Part shown: piece by piece, positions 1 through 7,724 of the stretch | Layout of the letters: every line of letters begins with the position of its first letter | Numbering within the stretch: position 1 is the stretch's first letter | Assembly: GCA_019114225.1 (NCBI GenBank) | Contig: DXFW01000024.1 | Coordinates: 1-64,000 of the forward strand | DNA: 64,000 bases | Direction: 5' to 3' | Source: Candidatus Allofournierella pullicola | GTDB lineage: Bacteria > Bacillota > Clostridia > Oscillospirales > Ruminococcaceae | The notes under the pieces: model-generated | What the model saw: the letters and a program-made list of their open reading frames with translations, nothing else | Databases searched by the model: none | Told to the model about the DNA's origin: nothing | Made by a program: the position numbers and the translations under genes

Positions 1-70
1 CCAGCATCGTCTCTATCACCATCTTCTTGAATTCTGGTGTGTAGCGTTTGTTTGGTATCCCTTTTGCCAT
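1..70 (-). CDS. IS3-family transposase OrfA, N-terminal fragment
   Basis: Starting from the ATG at 70, the frame begins MAKGIPNKRYTPEFKKMVIE. This is the usual opening of IS3/IS150-type OrfA proteins, whose N-terminal helix-turn-helix binds the element's ends. Only 23 codons lie in the window, so intactness and OrfB cannot be judged. The call rests on recognition of this conserved start and on the terminal repeat just upstream. Confidence 0.75.
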   Translation of the reverse strand, partial: MAKGIPNKRYTPEFKKMVIETML

Positions 71-131
71 AATAAAGCACCCCACTTGTTATCCAGTATA
101 TCATACTGTCTAACAAATGGGGTGCAGTTCA
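1..131 (-). mobile_element. IS3-family insertion sequence, left end (partial)
   Basis: The first 131 bases are the end of an insertion sequence that continues off the window. It holds the start of a transposase OrfA gene (1-70) and a terminal sequence at 107-131 which, read on the minus strand, begins TGAACTGCACCCC and ends GTTAGACA. This is the 5'-TG start and layout typical of IS3/IS150-group ends. The outer edge lies about 30 bp past the stop codon of the glycyl-radical activase gene, so the element inserted into, or just past, the 3' end of that operon. The other end and the target duplication cannot be seen. Confidence 0.75.
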
Positions 132-161
132 AACCGGTGCGGCGGTCTTTTGTTTTGTTTT

Positions 162-1070
162 TCAGCCGCCCACCCGGGCGTCCAGCCCCATGGAACAGGC
201 CAGCTGCCGCCAGGGTTCCACTTCTGCCTTGGTGAGCATGGGCGTGTCGCCCAGGGGGTAGTCCCTGCCCAGCGCGGCGTACTTGTTTTTGCCCAGGGTG
301 TGATAGGGCAAAAGGTCCAGCCGCTTTGCGCCGCAGGCCAGCGCCAGGGCAAAAATGCCCTTCATGCCGGCTTCGTCATGGTTGAAGCCGGGGATCACCG
401 GCACCCGGACCACCACCTCCCGGCCCAGCTCCACCGCGCGCCGCAGGTTGGCGGTCACACGGGCGAGGTCCGCGCCGGTCACGGCTGCAAGTTGGGCGCT
501 GTCGGCGCTCTTCAAATCGAAGAGGAACAGGTCCAGATAGGGCGCGCAGGTCTCCAGCGCCGCGGGCGAAAAGGCCCCGCAGGTCTCAGCGGCGGTGTGC
601 AGGCCGTGCTGTTTGCAGAGGGACAAAAACTCCGCCAGCGCTTCGGGCTGGGTCAGCGGCTCGCCGCCGGAGACGGTGACGCCGCCGCCGGAAGCTTCAT
701 AATAGTCCGCGTCCCGCAGCACCTCTTCCAGCAGCGATTCGGGGGTGCGCTCGGTGCCGGAGAGCTGCAGCGCTCCGGCGGGGCAGACCGCCGCGCAGGC
801 ACCGCAGGCAATGCACATTTCCCGGTCCAGCCGGGGCTTTTCCCCCGGTCTGCCGCTTCTGGCCCCTTGCGAGCAGGCGGTCAGGCAGCCGCCGCAGGCG
901 GTGCACTTATTGGCGAACCAAAAAAGCTGGGTCGCCGCGCTCTGGGATTCCGGGTTTGCGCACCAGGGGCAGTGGAGCGGGCAGCCTTTGAGGAACACGG
1001 TGGTGCGGATCCCCGGCCCATCCTTGGTGGCGAACCGCTCCACATCCATCACCCGCAGGGTCTTTGACAT
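162..1070 (-). CDS. Glycyl-radical enzyme activating enzyme (radical SAM)
   Basis: Activase that uses S-adenosylmethionine and a 4Fe-4S cluster to place the glycyl radical on the enzyme encoded just upstream. The 302-aa protein has the radical SAM cysteines as GCPLHCPWC near residues 30-38. An inserted pair of ferredoxin-type motifs follows (CTACGGCLTAC and CIACGACAAVCP), as in activases of the glycerol dehydratase/CutC/HypD type rather than the short PflA type. The frame opens at 1088, overlapping the glycyl radical enzyme stop. I chose ATG 1070 because GAGAGG lies six bases before it. It is the last gene of its operon, and the IS element begins about 30 bp after its stop with no obvious terminator in between. 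Confidence 0.93.
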   Translation of the reverse strand: MSKTLRVMDVERFATKDGPGIRTTVFLKGCPLHCPWCANPESQSAATQLFWFANKCTACGGCLTACSQGARSGRPGEKPRLDREMCIACGACAAVCPAGALQLSGTERTPESLLEEVLRDADYYEASGGGVTVSGGEPLTQPEALAEFLSLCKQHGLHTAAETCGAFSPAALETCAPYLDLFLFDLKSADSAQLAAVTGADLARVTANLRRAVELGREVVVRVPVIPGFNHDEAGMKGIFALALACGAKRLDLLPYHTLGKNKYAALGRDYPLGDTPMLTKAEVEPWRQLACSMGLDARVGG

Positions 1071-1080
1071 AGCGCGCCTC

Positions 1081-3360
1081 TCATTCATACATGACCCGGC
1101 TCATCAGCTCCTGCTGGATGTCCGGCTCCAGATTGACAAACACCGCCGAGAAACCGCTGACCCGCACGATGAGGTCGGGATAGCGCTCGGGATGGGCCAC
1201 CGCGTCCTCCAGAACGCCGTGGTCGATGACGGTGACCATCAGATGGCAGCCGCCCCGGGCGAAGTAGGTCTTGAACATGGCCTTGATCTTCTCCCGGTTC
1301 TCCCGGAAGAAGGGGGTGGCGAACTTGATGTTCTGCACCGACGCGCCGTGGAGGCGGGCGTCGAACTTGGCCAGCGAGTTGAGCATGGCGGTGGGGCCGT
1401 GGGTGTTGGCGCCGCCCTGGGGGTTGTTGGCGGGGTTCATGTACTGGCCCGCATGCCGTCCGTCCAGAGAGGCGGCGGTGCGGCGGCCCCACTCGGTGTT
1501 CAGCTGGTTGTTGCTGATGACGATGAGGTAATACTGCATGCCCGCGGCAATGCCCCGGTCACGCACGCCGTTTGCCACGAACTGATACAGCCGGTCGGCC
1601 ATGCCATCAGCGGTGTCCAGGTCGTTGCCGTACTTGTCGCACTTCCACAGGGCGGTGCGGATGTCCTCCGCGCCGGCAAAGTCGGCGTTGGCCGCGGCCA
1701 CCAGCTGGGGCAGGGTGTACTTCTTCTGGTCGTAGACCAGATCCTTGATGGCCCACAAAGCGTCGGAGGTGTTGATGTTGCCGTAGGTCTCGTTGGTGCC
1801 GCCCAGATAGCGCACGCCGCCGTCCAGCACGGCCTTGCCCCGGGCGATACAGTCGTCCATCAGCAGGCTGGTGAACAAAAAGCTCACCTGGCGGCGCATG
1901 ACCTCGTAGGAATGGACCTGGGCGTGGATGGAAAGGTCAAGGTAATGGTCCAGCAGGCGGGTGTACTGCGCCCACAGGTCCTCGAAGGTGTGCAGTTCGC
2001 TCGCCGGGGCCAGGGGCACGCCGTCGCTCTTGTCCTTGCCGTCCATGGGGTCAATGCCCTCGTTGAGGGCGATCTCCAGCAGCTTGAGCAGGTTGATACA
2101 GGTGTTGGGGGTGCCGGTGCTCTGGCCGGCAATGACGTACTCGCCGCAGCCGAAAGGCACATACTGCTCGGCGGTCTTTTCGTCCACCCGCATGGCGTAG
2201 GACACCGCGGGCACGTTCACATCGTCGTTGTAGAGGGTGGGATAGGTGGCTCCCCGGCCCAGCGCCTCCAGGGCGGAGTCCCAGATCTCTTCCGGCATGT
2301 CCTTGGTGACACGCAGGGTGAACTGAGGCTCCACATAGCGCAGCTCGGTGGCCGCCCGCATGGCAAAGCGCAGGAACACGTCCGCCTCGCGGGGGTGTTT
2401 GCGGCCGCGGCCGCCCACGATGATACGCCCGTTCACTGTGGTGCGGCGGTTCTCGATCATCCGCCACAGGCACTTGATGTGCTCATAGGCTTCGTCCTCG
2501 GTGAGGCTGCCCGCTTCCAGGTCTGCCGCCAGGTAGGGCCCCAGCAGGTCGTCCAGGCGGCCGTAGTTGATGACGCCTGCCATCAGCGCATAGAGCCAGA
2601 ACAGCTGCAGCGCCTCCGGGAAGGTCTTGGGCGCACCGTGCTGGATGTTCGCCAGCACAGCGGCCATGGCCTTCAGCTGGGCGGCACGGGGGCCGTCGGC
2701 GGTTCCGGCCGCCTCCAGCGCCTCGCCGCGCAGGTGCTCGGCGCAGGTGCAGAACAGGTCCAGCGCCTGCCGGGAGGCGGCATAGAAGGCGTTCTCGCCA
2801 TTGGCCGCCGCGCCCGCGTCGATACGCGCGCGCAGCCCGTCCACACCGCCGCTGAGCAGGGCTTCGTAGTCCAACATCATGCCGGACAGCCGCGCCGTGG
2901 CAATGAGCGGGGTCTCGCAGTCGATGAAACGGCCGATCACGTCGTCGATCAGCACCTCGTTGCAGTAGATGGTCTTGCAGTCATGGTCCAGCCAGTACTG
3001 GTACAGCGCGTCCAGCTGCTGCTTTTCTTCCTCGGTGGGCAGGCTCTCCCGCATGGCTTTCAGCTTGCCGAACACGCAGTAGTGGCCCACGCCGCCCAGA
3101 GAGGTGACGCAGCCGAAGCCGATGGGCAAAAAGTCCAGCCGGCCCAGGAACAGATCGCCCGGCTCCATCCGGCGCAGCAGCGCGGGATACAGCACCCGCA
3201 GGCAGCGCACTTCCCGCTCTTCCTTGCTCAGATCTGCGCAGGCGCGGTGGGTGTCGGTGTACCGCTGCATGAGCGCGAGCTGCTCGCTGGGAGACATCTG
3301 AGGAGGCAGCTTTTTGCTGACTTCCACATTTTGAATGCCGTCCACATTGAATTTTGCCAT
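1081..3360 (-). CDS. Glycyl radical enzyme of the PFL/glycerol dehydratase superfamily
   Basis: A 759-aa oxygen-sensitive radical enzyme. The glycyl loop near the C-terminus reads RVSGFS, with the radical glycine at about residue 736. The thiyl cysteine lies in FGCGEY (Cys405, Glu407). Pyruvate formate-lyase has two adjacent cysteines here, whereas dehydratases and C-X lyases of the superfamily have Cys-x-Glu, so this looks like an elimination-type enzyme. The substrate is not recognisable. The CGE variant differs from the CVE I know from glycerol dehydratase, CutC and isethionate lyase. It is followed by its activase and preceded by a NanE homologue 28 bp upstream, suggesting a sugar or sugar-derived substrate. 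The ATG has GAGGGG upstream. Confidence 0.9.
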   Translation of the reverse strand: MAKFNVDGIQNVEVSKKLPPQMSPSEQLALMQRYTDTHRACADLSKEEREVRCLRVLYPALLRRMEPGDLFLGRLDFLPIGFGCVTSLGGVGHYCVFGKLKAMRESLPTEEEKQQLDALYQYWLDHDCKTIYCNEVLIDDVIGRFIDCETPLIATARLSGMMLDYEALLSGGVDGLRARIDAGAAANGENAFYAASRQALDLFCTCAEHLRGEALEAAGTADGPRAAQLKAMAAVLANIQHGAPKTFPEALQLFWLYALMAGVINYGRLDDLLGPYLAADLEAGSLTEDEAYEHIKCLWRMIENRRTTVNGRIIVGGRGRKHPREADVFLRFAMRAATELRYVEPQFTLRVTKDMPEEIWDSALEALGRGATYPTLYNDDVNVPAVSYAMRVDEKTAEQYVPFGCGEYVIAGQSTGTPNTCINLLKLLEIALNEGIDPMDGKDKSDGVPLAPASELHTFEDLWAQYTRLLDHYLDLSIHAQVHSYEVMRRQVSFLFTSLLMDDCIARGKAVLDGGVRYLGGTNETYGNINTSDALWAIKDLVYDQKKYTLPQLVAAANADFAGAEDIRTALWKCDKYGNDLDTADGMADRLYQFVANGVRDRGIAAGMQYYLIVISNNQLNTEWGRRTAASLDGRHAGQYMNPANNPQGGANTHGPTAMLNSLAKFDARLHGASVQNIKFATPFFRENREKIKAMFKTYFARGGCHLMVTVIDHGVLEDAVAHPERYPDLIVRVSGFSAVFVNLEPDIQQELMSRVMYE

Positions 3361-3388
3361 GTTAGTCCCCTCTTTTATCTAAACATGC

Positions 3389-4147
3389 TTACTTTTTCTG
3401 GTGTTTGCTCTTTTCGGCGTCGCGCCAGTTGTTCTGATAGCCGCTCATCAGGTCCACAAAGCGCTTGGCGGTCAGGTGCGGGCGGGTGATGGCGCTGCCC
3501 ACCACCACGCTGTGGGCGCCCAGATACAGGCACTTGATGGCGTCCTCGGGCGAATAGATGTGGCCCTCCATCACAAAGTATGCCTCATCGCCCATATCAC
3601 GGCACATGCGGGCAAACTCACGCAGGTCGGGATACTCGATGGAGGCGGTCTCCTTGGTATAGCCGTAGAGGGTGGGACCCACGATGTCCGCGCCCAGCTC
3701 CACGGCGCGCTTGGCCTCGTTGTAGTTGGAGACGTCGGCGAAAATCATCGCCTCGGGGATCTCCTTTTTCACGATGGGCAGCAGCTCCCAGGCGGGGCGG
3801 CCCTCGTGGGTGATCTGATCGGTGCAGTCCAGCGCGATGATCTCGGCGCCGGCCTCCCACACCTCACGGGCAGCTTCCAGAGTGGGGGTGATGAACACGT
3901 CGGTGTCGTCGTGCCAAATTTTGTACAGGCCGATCATGGGCAGGTCCACCTTTTCTTTGATGGCACGGATCTGCTCGGGGGAGTTGGCGCGGATACCCAC
4001 GGCGCCGGCCCAGCGGGCGCCCTCGGCCATCTTCACCACCATGTCGTCGGTGTAGATGGGATCGTCCCACTGGACCTGACAGGACACGATGAGGCCGTTT
4101 TTGAAGCTTTCGAGGATGGCGCGCTTTTTCGGATCCTGGGTTTTCAT
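3389..4147 (-). CDS. nanE: Putative N-acetylmannosamine-6-phosphate 2-epimerase (NanE family)
   Basis: A 252-aa (beta/alpha)8 barrel of the NanE family, which interconverts ManNAc-6-phosphate and GlcNAc-6-phosphate in sialic acid breakdown. Family features seen are GLIVSCQ near residue 18, GAVGIRAN near 49, ITPTL near 86, and the C-terminal phosphate-binding stretch GAHSVVVGSAITRP. The lysine and glutamate expected for catalysis are present (Lys76, Glu194), but the flanking sequence (LYKIWHDD, MEGHIYSPED) differs from ordinary NanE, so the true substrate may differ. ATG 4147 has AGGAAGG upstream; a longer in-frame opening to 4336 runs through the promoter and is rejected. No sialic acid lyase or transporter lies nearby; the partner is a glycyl radical enzyme. 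Confidence 0.82.
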   Translation of the reverse strand: MKTQDPKKRAILESFKNGLIVSCQVQWDDPIYTDDMVVKMAEGARWAGAVGIRANSPEQIRAIKEKVDLPMIGLYKIWHDDTDVFITPTLEAAREVWEAGAEIIALDCTDQITHEGRPAWELLPIVKKEIPEAMIFADVSNYNEAKRAVELGADIVGPTLYGYTKETASIEYPDLREFARMCRDMGDEAYFVMEGHIYSPEDAIKCLYLGAHSVVVGSAITRPHLTAKRFVDLMSGYQNNWRDAEKSKHQKK

Positions 4148-4282
4148 GATTCCTTCCTTTCCCCACCCCGCCGGGCGGAAAACACCGCTGTTCCGGCCGC
4201 GGTGCGCCGTACTATGGGGCTTGGCCCCCGCGCGCCGCGGCTGCAAAAAAATGCAAACCGCCGCGCCTTTGTTTCCATAACA

Positions 4283-4311
4283 ATTATAGCGCAAGCGATT
4301 TGCATTTTCAA
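4283..4311 (-). promoter_or_regulatory. Promoter of the nanE-glycyl radical enzyme operon
   Basis: On the minus strand TTGAAA (4306-4311) and TATAAT (4283-4288) are separated by exactly 17 bp, a near-perfect sigma-A promoter. It would start transcription near 4276, about 130 bases before the nanE start. Confidence 0.85.
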
Positions 4312-4321
4312 TACTATTCTT

Positions 4322-4354
4322 TTCAAAACTGAACATTTTTGTTCATTTTTGAAC
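4322..4354 (-). promoter_or_regulatory. Tandem operator for the DeoR-type regulator
   Basis: Two inverted repeats of the form TTCA-N4-TGAA lie at 4322-4333 and 4341-4354, with centres 20 bp apart. The two inner half-sites also form TGAACA-N4-TGTTCA (4330-4345). They sit immediately upstream of the -35 box and overlap the stop codon of the deoR-type gene, a natural place for that regulator to act. The regulator assignment is inference. Confidence 0.6.
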
Positions 4355-5104
4355 GAGTGCGAAGTTCCCCGGAAGTTCTATTGCCTGCTGCGGACGGGTG
4401 CAGTAGACATGATCGAAGGCAGCCAGATCGGCAAAGCCGTAGAAGCCGCGCTTTTCCAGTTTGGAGTCATCCAGCAGCAGATAGCGGTGCGCGGCGTTTT
4501 CCATGCCGATGAGTTTGATGTTGGTGCTGGCCATGTCCAGGTCGTAGCACTTGCCCTCGGTCAGCGACACGCCGTAGCAGCCGATGAAGGCGTGCTCAAA
4601 GCGGAAGCTGCGCAGCATTTGCTCGGCCATGGTGCCGGTGAAAATGCTGTGGTGGGGGTCGTAGGAACCACCCAACATCACCAGCTCGGCCTTGGGCATT
4701 TTCACCTGGCTCAGCAGCAGGGTGCTGTAGGTGACGATCCGCACTTTGCGGCGCAGCAGAATGGCACCCAGGGGCGCGATGGAGGTGCCGCAGTCAAGAA
4801 AGACGGTGTCGCCGTCCTGCACGTTCTTTGCGGCTTCGGTGGCAACGGCCAGTTTTTCGGCGTGGTTGATCTGCATTTTGCTGCGCATGGCAAGCTCGCT
4901 CATGTCGCCGGTGTCGTCGCTGCCGCCGTTGCTGGTGGCGCCGCCCTGCACGCGGGTGAGTTTGCCCGCCCGCTCCAGCTTTTCCAAATCACGGCGGATG
5001 GTGGCTTCCGAGGTGCCCAGCTCCACGGCCACCTCTTTCAGGTTGATCACGCCTCGCTCATGGATCGCGCGCAGGATATACAGGCTGCGTTCCGATGCGA
5101 TCAT
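4343..5104 (-). CDS. DeoR/GlpR-family transcriptional regulator
   Basis: A 253-aa regulator with an N-terminal winged helix-turn-helix (LKEVAVELGTSEATIRRDLE, about residues 19-38, the family signature). A C-terminal DeoR sensor domain follows that normally binds a phosphorylated sugar; FLDCGTSI is the typical phosphate-binding loop. ATG 5104 overlaps the stop of the dehydrogenase gene as ATGA and has GAGGGA upstream, so the two genes are translationally coupled. It is the last gene before the strong nanE promoter and its repeated TTCA/TGAA elements, which it probably controls. A phosphorylated product of the ROK kinase or the epimerase is a plausible inducer. Confidence 0.92.
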   Translation of the reverse strand: MIASERSLYILRAIHERGVINLKEVAVELGTSEATIRRDLEKLERAGKLTRVQGGATSNGGSDDTGDMSELAMRSKMQINHAEKLAVATEAAKNVQDGDTVFLDCGTSIAPLGAILLRRKVRIVTYSTLLLSQVKMPKAELVMLGGSYDPHHSIFTGTMAEQMLRSFRFEHAFIGCYGVSLTEGKCYDLDMASTNIKLIGMENAAHRYLLLDDSKLEKRGFYGFADLAAFDHVYCTRPQQAIELPGNFALVQK

Positions 5105-6111
5105 ACAAAATCCCTCGTTTCTTCCGGTCGCGGAGCATGCGGCCGATAATCGATCCCCGCCTGACTGCGGACTTCGTCCAGGAGCTTCGCTGCCATCCCG
5201 GACCACTGCCGCCAGAGGGAGGGATCGAGCTCGCCCCGCACCATAGCGATAAAGTCTTCTATCTCATAATACATGTCCTGCTCACAAATAGCAAGCTCTA
5301 TCGTTTTCCATTCCTCGCCCCGTTTTTTCCAGCGTGCCCACCGGGGCGCGCCCACCGGGCCGAACTGGATGACGCCGTTTTCGCCGGCCACCTCGCAGGG
5401 GCAGCTGCTGTCGTGGATCTTGCTGTAGGTCAGGGCTGCGCTGAAGCCGGGGTAACGGGCAACGATATCGCCCATCGCGTCGATGGAACCGGGCAGGAAG
5501 GAGGCGTGGGCGCGGACGCTGCCGGGCTGCCCCAGCAGCATGACCAGCATGTTCACACAGTACACGCCCAGATCGGTGAGCGCGCCGCCGCCCATGGCCG
5601 GGTCGAAGGCGTTTTCCACAATGCCCTTCTTCCACTTGTCATAGCGGGAAGAATACTGGCAGTAGGAGAAAGACGCGGTGCGGATGGGCCCGATCTGCTC
5701 CATGGCGCTGCGCAGGGCGGGCACCACAGGGCCGTGGGCGCTGCGCATGGCCTCCAGCAGCACCACGCCGCTGGATTCGGCCGCCGCCTCCATCTGCGCC
5801 AGCTGTTCGGCGCTGATGGCCATGGGCTTTTCACACAGCACATGCTTGCCCGCCTTCAGCATGCGGATAGCCTGCTCGGCGTGGCAAACGTTGGGGCTGG
5901 CGATATACACCGCGTCCACCGTATCGTCGGCGGCAAGGCTCTCCAGCGTGTGGTGGGCGTGGGGCACGCCCCACTCCCGGGCCAGCTTTTGCGCCCGCTC
6001 CTCCGTGCGGGAATACACGGCTGTGATCTCGCAGTCAGAACAGAGCGCGGCGGCCTCGCGGAACCAGTCCACGATAAAATTGCTGCCGATGATGCCAAAA
6101 CGCACCTTCAT
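5101..6111 (-). CDS. Gfo/Idh/MocA-family oxidoreductase
   Basis: A 336-aa NAD(P)-dependent sugar dehydrogenase-type protein. The N-terminal Rossmann fold starts at residue 4 (FGIIGSNFI), and the family motif CEKP follows near residue 95. The C-terminal alpha/beta domain has the GGGALTDLGVY stretch typical of members acting on sugars and cyclitols. The substrate cannot be told from sequence. GGAGGA precedes the ATG. It lies just after a terminator hairpin that follows the ROK kinase gene and is coupled to the DeoR regulator downstream. It may supply or consume the sugar handled by the radical enzyme. Confidence 0.9.
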   Translation of the reverse strand: MKVRFGIIGSNFIVDWFREAAALCSDCEITAVYSRTEERAQKLAREWGVPHAHHTLESLAADDTVDAVYIASPNVCHAEQAIRMLKAGKHVLCEKPMAISAEQLAQMEAAAESSGVVLLEAMRSAHGPVVPALRSAMEQIGPIRTASFSYCQYSSRYDKWKKGIVENAFDPAMGGGALTDLGVYCVNMLVMLLGQPGSVRAHASFLPGSIDAMGDIVARYPGFSAALTYSKIHDSSCPCEVAGENGVIQFGPVGAPRWARWKKRGEEWKTIELAICEQDMYYEIEDFIAMVRGELDPSLWRQWSGMAAKLLDEVRSQAGIDYRPHAPRPEETRDFV

Positions 6112-6130
6112 TTCAACTTCCTCCGTTTTG

Positions 6131-6164
6131 TAAAAATGGCCCCCACAAGAACGCTGTGGGGGCC
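6131..6164 (-). terminator. Rho-independent terminator after the ROK kinase gene
   Basis: Ten-base arms GGCCCCCACA and TGTGGGGGCC (6138-6164) surround a seven-base loop and are followed on the minus strand by ATTTTTA. It stops, or partly stops, transcription about 20 bp before the oxidoreductase gene. Confidence 0.8.
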
Positions 6165-6184
6165 TTTGCTTGCAGGTCCCGGCG

Positions 6185-7135
6185 TTACGCGCCCAGCAGC
6201 GCGGCGCCGATGATCCCCGCGTCGTTGCCCAGGGTGGCCTTGAGGATGGCGGGCGGATCCATCAGGTCGGAGGCGTACACCGTTTCGCTCACGCGGCGGC
6301 GCACAGGCCCCAGAAGATATTCGCCCTCGTTGCTCAGGCCTCCGCCCAGAATGACGACGGAGGGGCGGAACGCGGTGACCAGGCTGCCAATGCCGGCGGA
6401 GAGGTATTCCACATAATTGTGGACCACCTGCAGGGCGGCTTCGTCGCCCTGTTTGGCCGCGTCAAAGGCGGTGCGCCCGCTGACCCGGCTCATGTTGCCG
6501 CCGCACATCTCGCACATCAGGCTGGTGGGGCAGGCGGCCATCATCTCGATGGTCTCGCGGATGAGAGCCGTCACCGAGGCATAGGCCTCCAGGCAGCCCC
6601 GCCGGCCGCAGGTGCACTGCACGCCGTTGTAGACCAGGATGGAGTGGCCGGGCTCGCAGCCGTAGCCGTTGCCGCCCAGATAGATCTTTTTGTTCATCAC
6701 GAAGCTGCCGCCCACGCCGGTGCCGAGGGTCAGCATAAGCACATTGTCATAGTCCTTTGCGGCGCCCGCAATGGACTCCGCCAGGGCGGCACAGTCGGCA
6801 TCGTTGGCGATGTGCACCGGGATATCCCAGTGTTTTTTGAACTCGCCCGCAAGGTCGGCCTTTTTCCAGCCGAGGTTGTTGGCGAACACGATACGCTGGG
6901 TGCCGGGCTCGATGGTACTGGGCGCTCCAATGCCCACATACCCGATGTCCTTTTCCGTCAGTCCGGCCTGCTCCACCACCGCGCGGGCGGCGGCGGCGAT
7001 GTCGCGCACCACCGTCTCAAAGGGACGGGTGCCCTTTGTGGGCACGCTGTGGCGGGCCACGAACTGATAGTTTTCATCGATGACGCCGGTGGCGATGTTG
7101 GTGCCGCCGAGGTCGATGCCGAGGTAATACTTCAT
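6185..7135 (-). CDS. ROK-family sugar kinase (glucokinase/NanK-like)
   Basis: A 316-aa ATP-dependent hexose kinase. It shows the phosphate-binding DLGGTN at residue 8, GTGVGG near 137, and the ROK zinc motif CTCGRRGCLE, so it is a catalytic type without an N-terminal DNA-binding domain. ROK kinases phosphorylate glucose, N-acetylmannosamine, N-acetylglucosamine or fructose. Beside a NanE homologue, a NanK-like role on ManNAc is possible but not shown. It follows the remnant isomerase gene on the same strand and ends at a strong terminator. Confidence 0.93.
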   Translation of the reverse strand: MKYYLGIDLGGTNIATGVIDENYQFVARHSVPTKGTRPFETVVRDIAAAARAVVEQAGLTEKDIGYVGIGAPSTIEPGTQRIVFANNLGWKKADLAGEFKKHWDIPVHIANDADCAALAESIAGAAKDYDNVLMLTLGTGVGGSFVMNKKIYLGGNGYGCEPGHSILVYNGVQCTCGRRGCLEAYASVTALIRETIEMMAACPTSLMCEMCGGNMSRVSGRTAFDAAKQGDEAALQVVHNYVEYLSAGIGSLVTAFRPSVVILGGGLSNEGEYLLGPVRRRVSETVYASDLMDPPAILKATLGNDAGIIGAALLGA

Positions 7136-7179
7136 GGATGTTCCTGCCTCTCGTTAGAATGGGATGGCGGGGGTGAAGG

Positions 7180-7470
7180 TCACACGCCCGCGTTCTTCAG
7201 CACGCCGTCCACGAACTCCTTGGCACGGGGGATACCGCCCTCGTCCAAATGCTCGATGATCAGGGGCATGTTGGGGTGATGTTTGGCCAGCAGCCGCACA
7301 TACAGGTCGTAGTTCAGGGAGCCCAGGCCCGCGGCGGGCAGCTCCACATCGCCGGAGCCACGGAAGGAGTGGGACTCGTCGGCGTCGATGTCGGCATGCT
7401 TCTCAGACAGCCCGGCGGGCGCAAAAGCGGGCAAAGGGCCGTGAACAGTGCCTGCGCCGGGGAAAGGCAC
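7180..7470 (-). pseudogene. 5'-truncated sugar phosphate isomerase/epimerase (TIM-barrel)
   Basis: The last roughly 75 codons match the C-terminal end of xylose isomerase-like TIM-barrel proteins: a KHADIDADE stretch, then GSGDVELP and PLIIEHLDEGG. Family members are usually about 270-300 residues, so most of the gene is missing. The frame upstream of about 7425 does not look like the family and opens only at 7470. A promoter lies about 100 bp further upstream, so a deletion probably joined promoter and leader to the 3' end of the gene. A functional short protein is unlikely. Confidence 0.6.
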
Positions 7471-7563
7471 ACGGTTTTGGGCTGCTTTTGAAAGAGCTGC
7501 GCAGAGGATAAAACCGGCAGTCCAAACAGTTTATCCAGTGACCTTACAAATTCCTTGTTACTA

Positions 7564-7591
7564 ATTATACAATAACCACGTGCAACGTCAA
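7564..7591 (-). promoter_or_regulatory. Promoter upstream of the truncated isomerase and ROK kinase
   Basis: TTGACG (7586-7591) and TATAAT (7564-7569) on the minus strand are 16 bp apart. It is the only good promoter seen for the ROK kinase unit. Confidence 0.75.
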
Positions 7592-7607
7592 CGCATTGCC
7601 TGCAACT

Positions 7608-7623
7608 TTGTATCAAGATACAA
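7608..7623. promoter_or_regulatory. Palindrome upstream of the ROK-unit promoter
   Basis: TTGTATC-AA-GATACAA is a perfect 7+7 inverted repeat centred about 27 bp upstream of the -35 box. It has the size of a dimer operator. The binding protein is unknown. Confidence 0.5.
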
Positions 7624-7688
7624 GAGTGTTAAAAATCTTTTGTGCAACATCCCGTTTGTTTGTGAAATTTTTTTGCAAAAATTTGAAA

Positions 7689-7719
7689 AGCCTCCGTGCA
7701 ACTGCACGGAGGCTTTTTT
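7689..7719. terminator. Bidirectional terminator between the ROK unit and manA
   Basis: AGCCTCCGTGCA and TGCACGGAGGCT form a perfect hairpin (7689-7714). It is followed by TTTTTTG on the plus strand and TTTTC on the minus strand. It terminates manA, which ends at 7725. Confidence 0.8.
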
Positions 7720-7724
7720 GTGGT

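Noticed and set aside
1081-3360. Naming the glycyl radical enzyme pyruvate formate-lyase
   Set aside because: The active-site loop has Cys-Gly-Glu and not the adjacent cysteine pair, and the activase is the longer ferredoxin-containing type.
745-3489. A 914-codon open frame on the plus strand opposite the glycyl radical enzyme
   Set aside because: It is antisense to a gene with clear catalytic motifs, has low-complexity His/Gly/Val-rich content typical of GC-rich antisense frames, and matches no family.
7314-7616. A 100-codon open frame over the promoter upstream of the truncated isomerase
   Set aside because: It spans the -35/-10 region, has no ribosome site at its start and matches no family.
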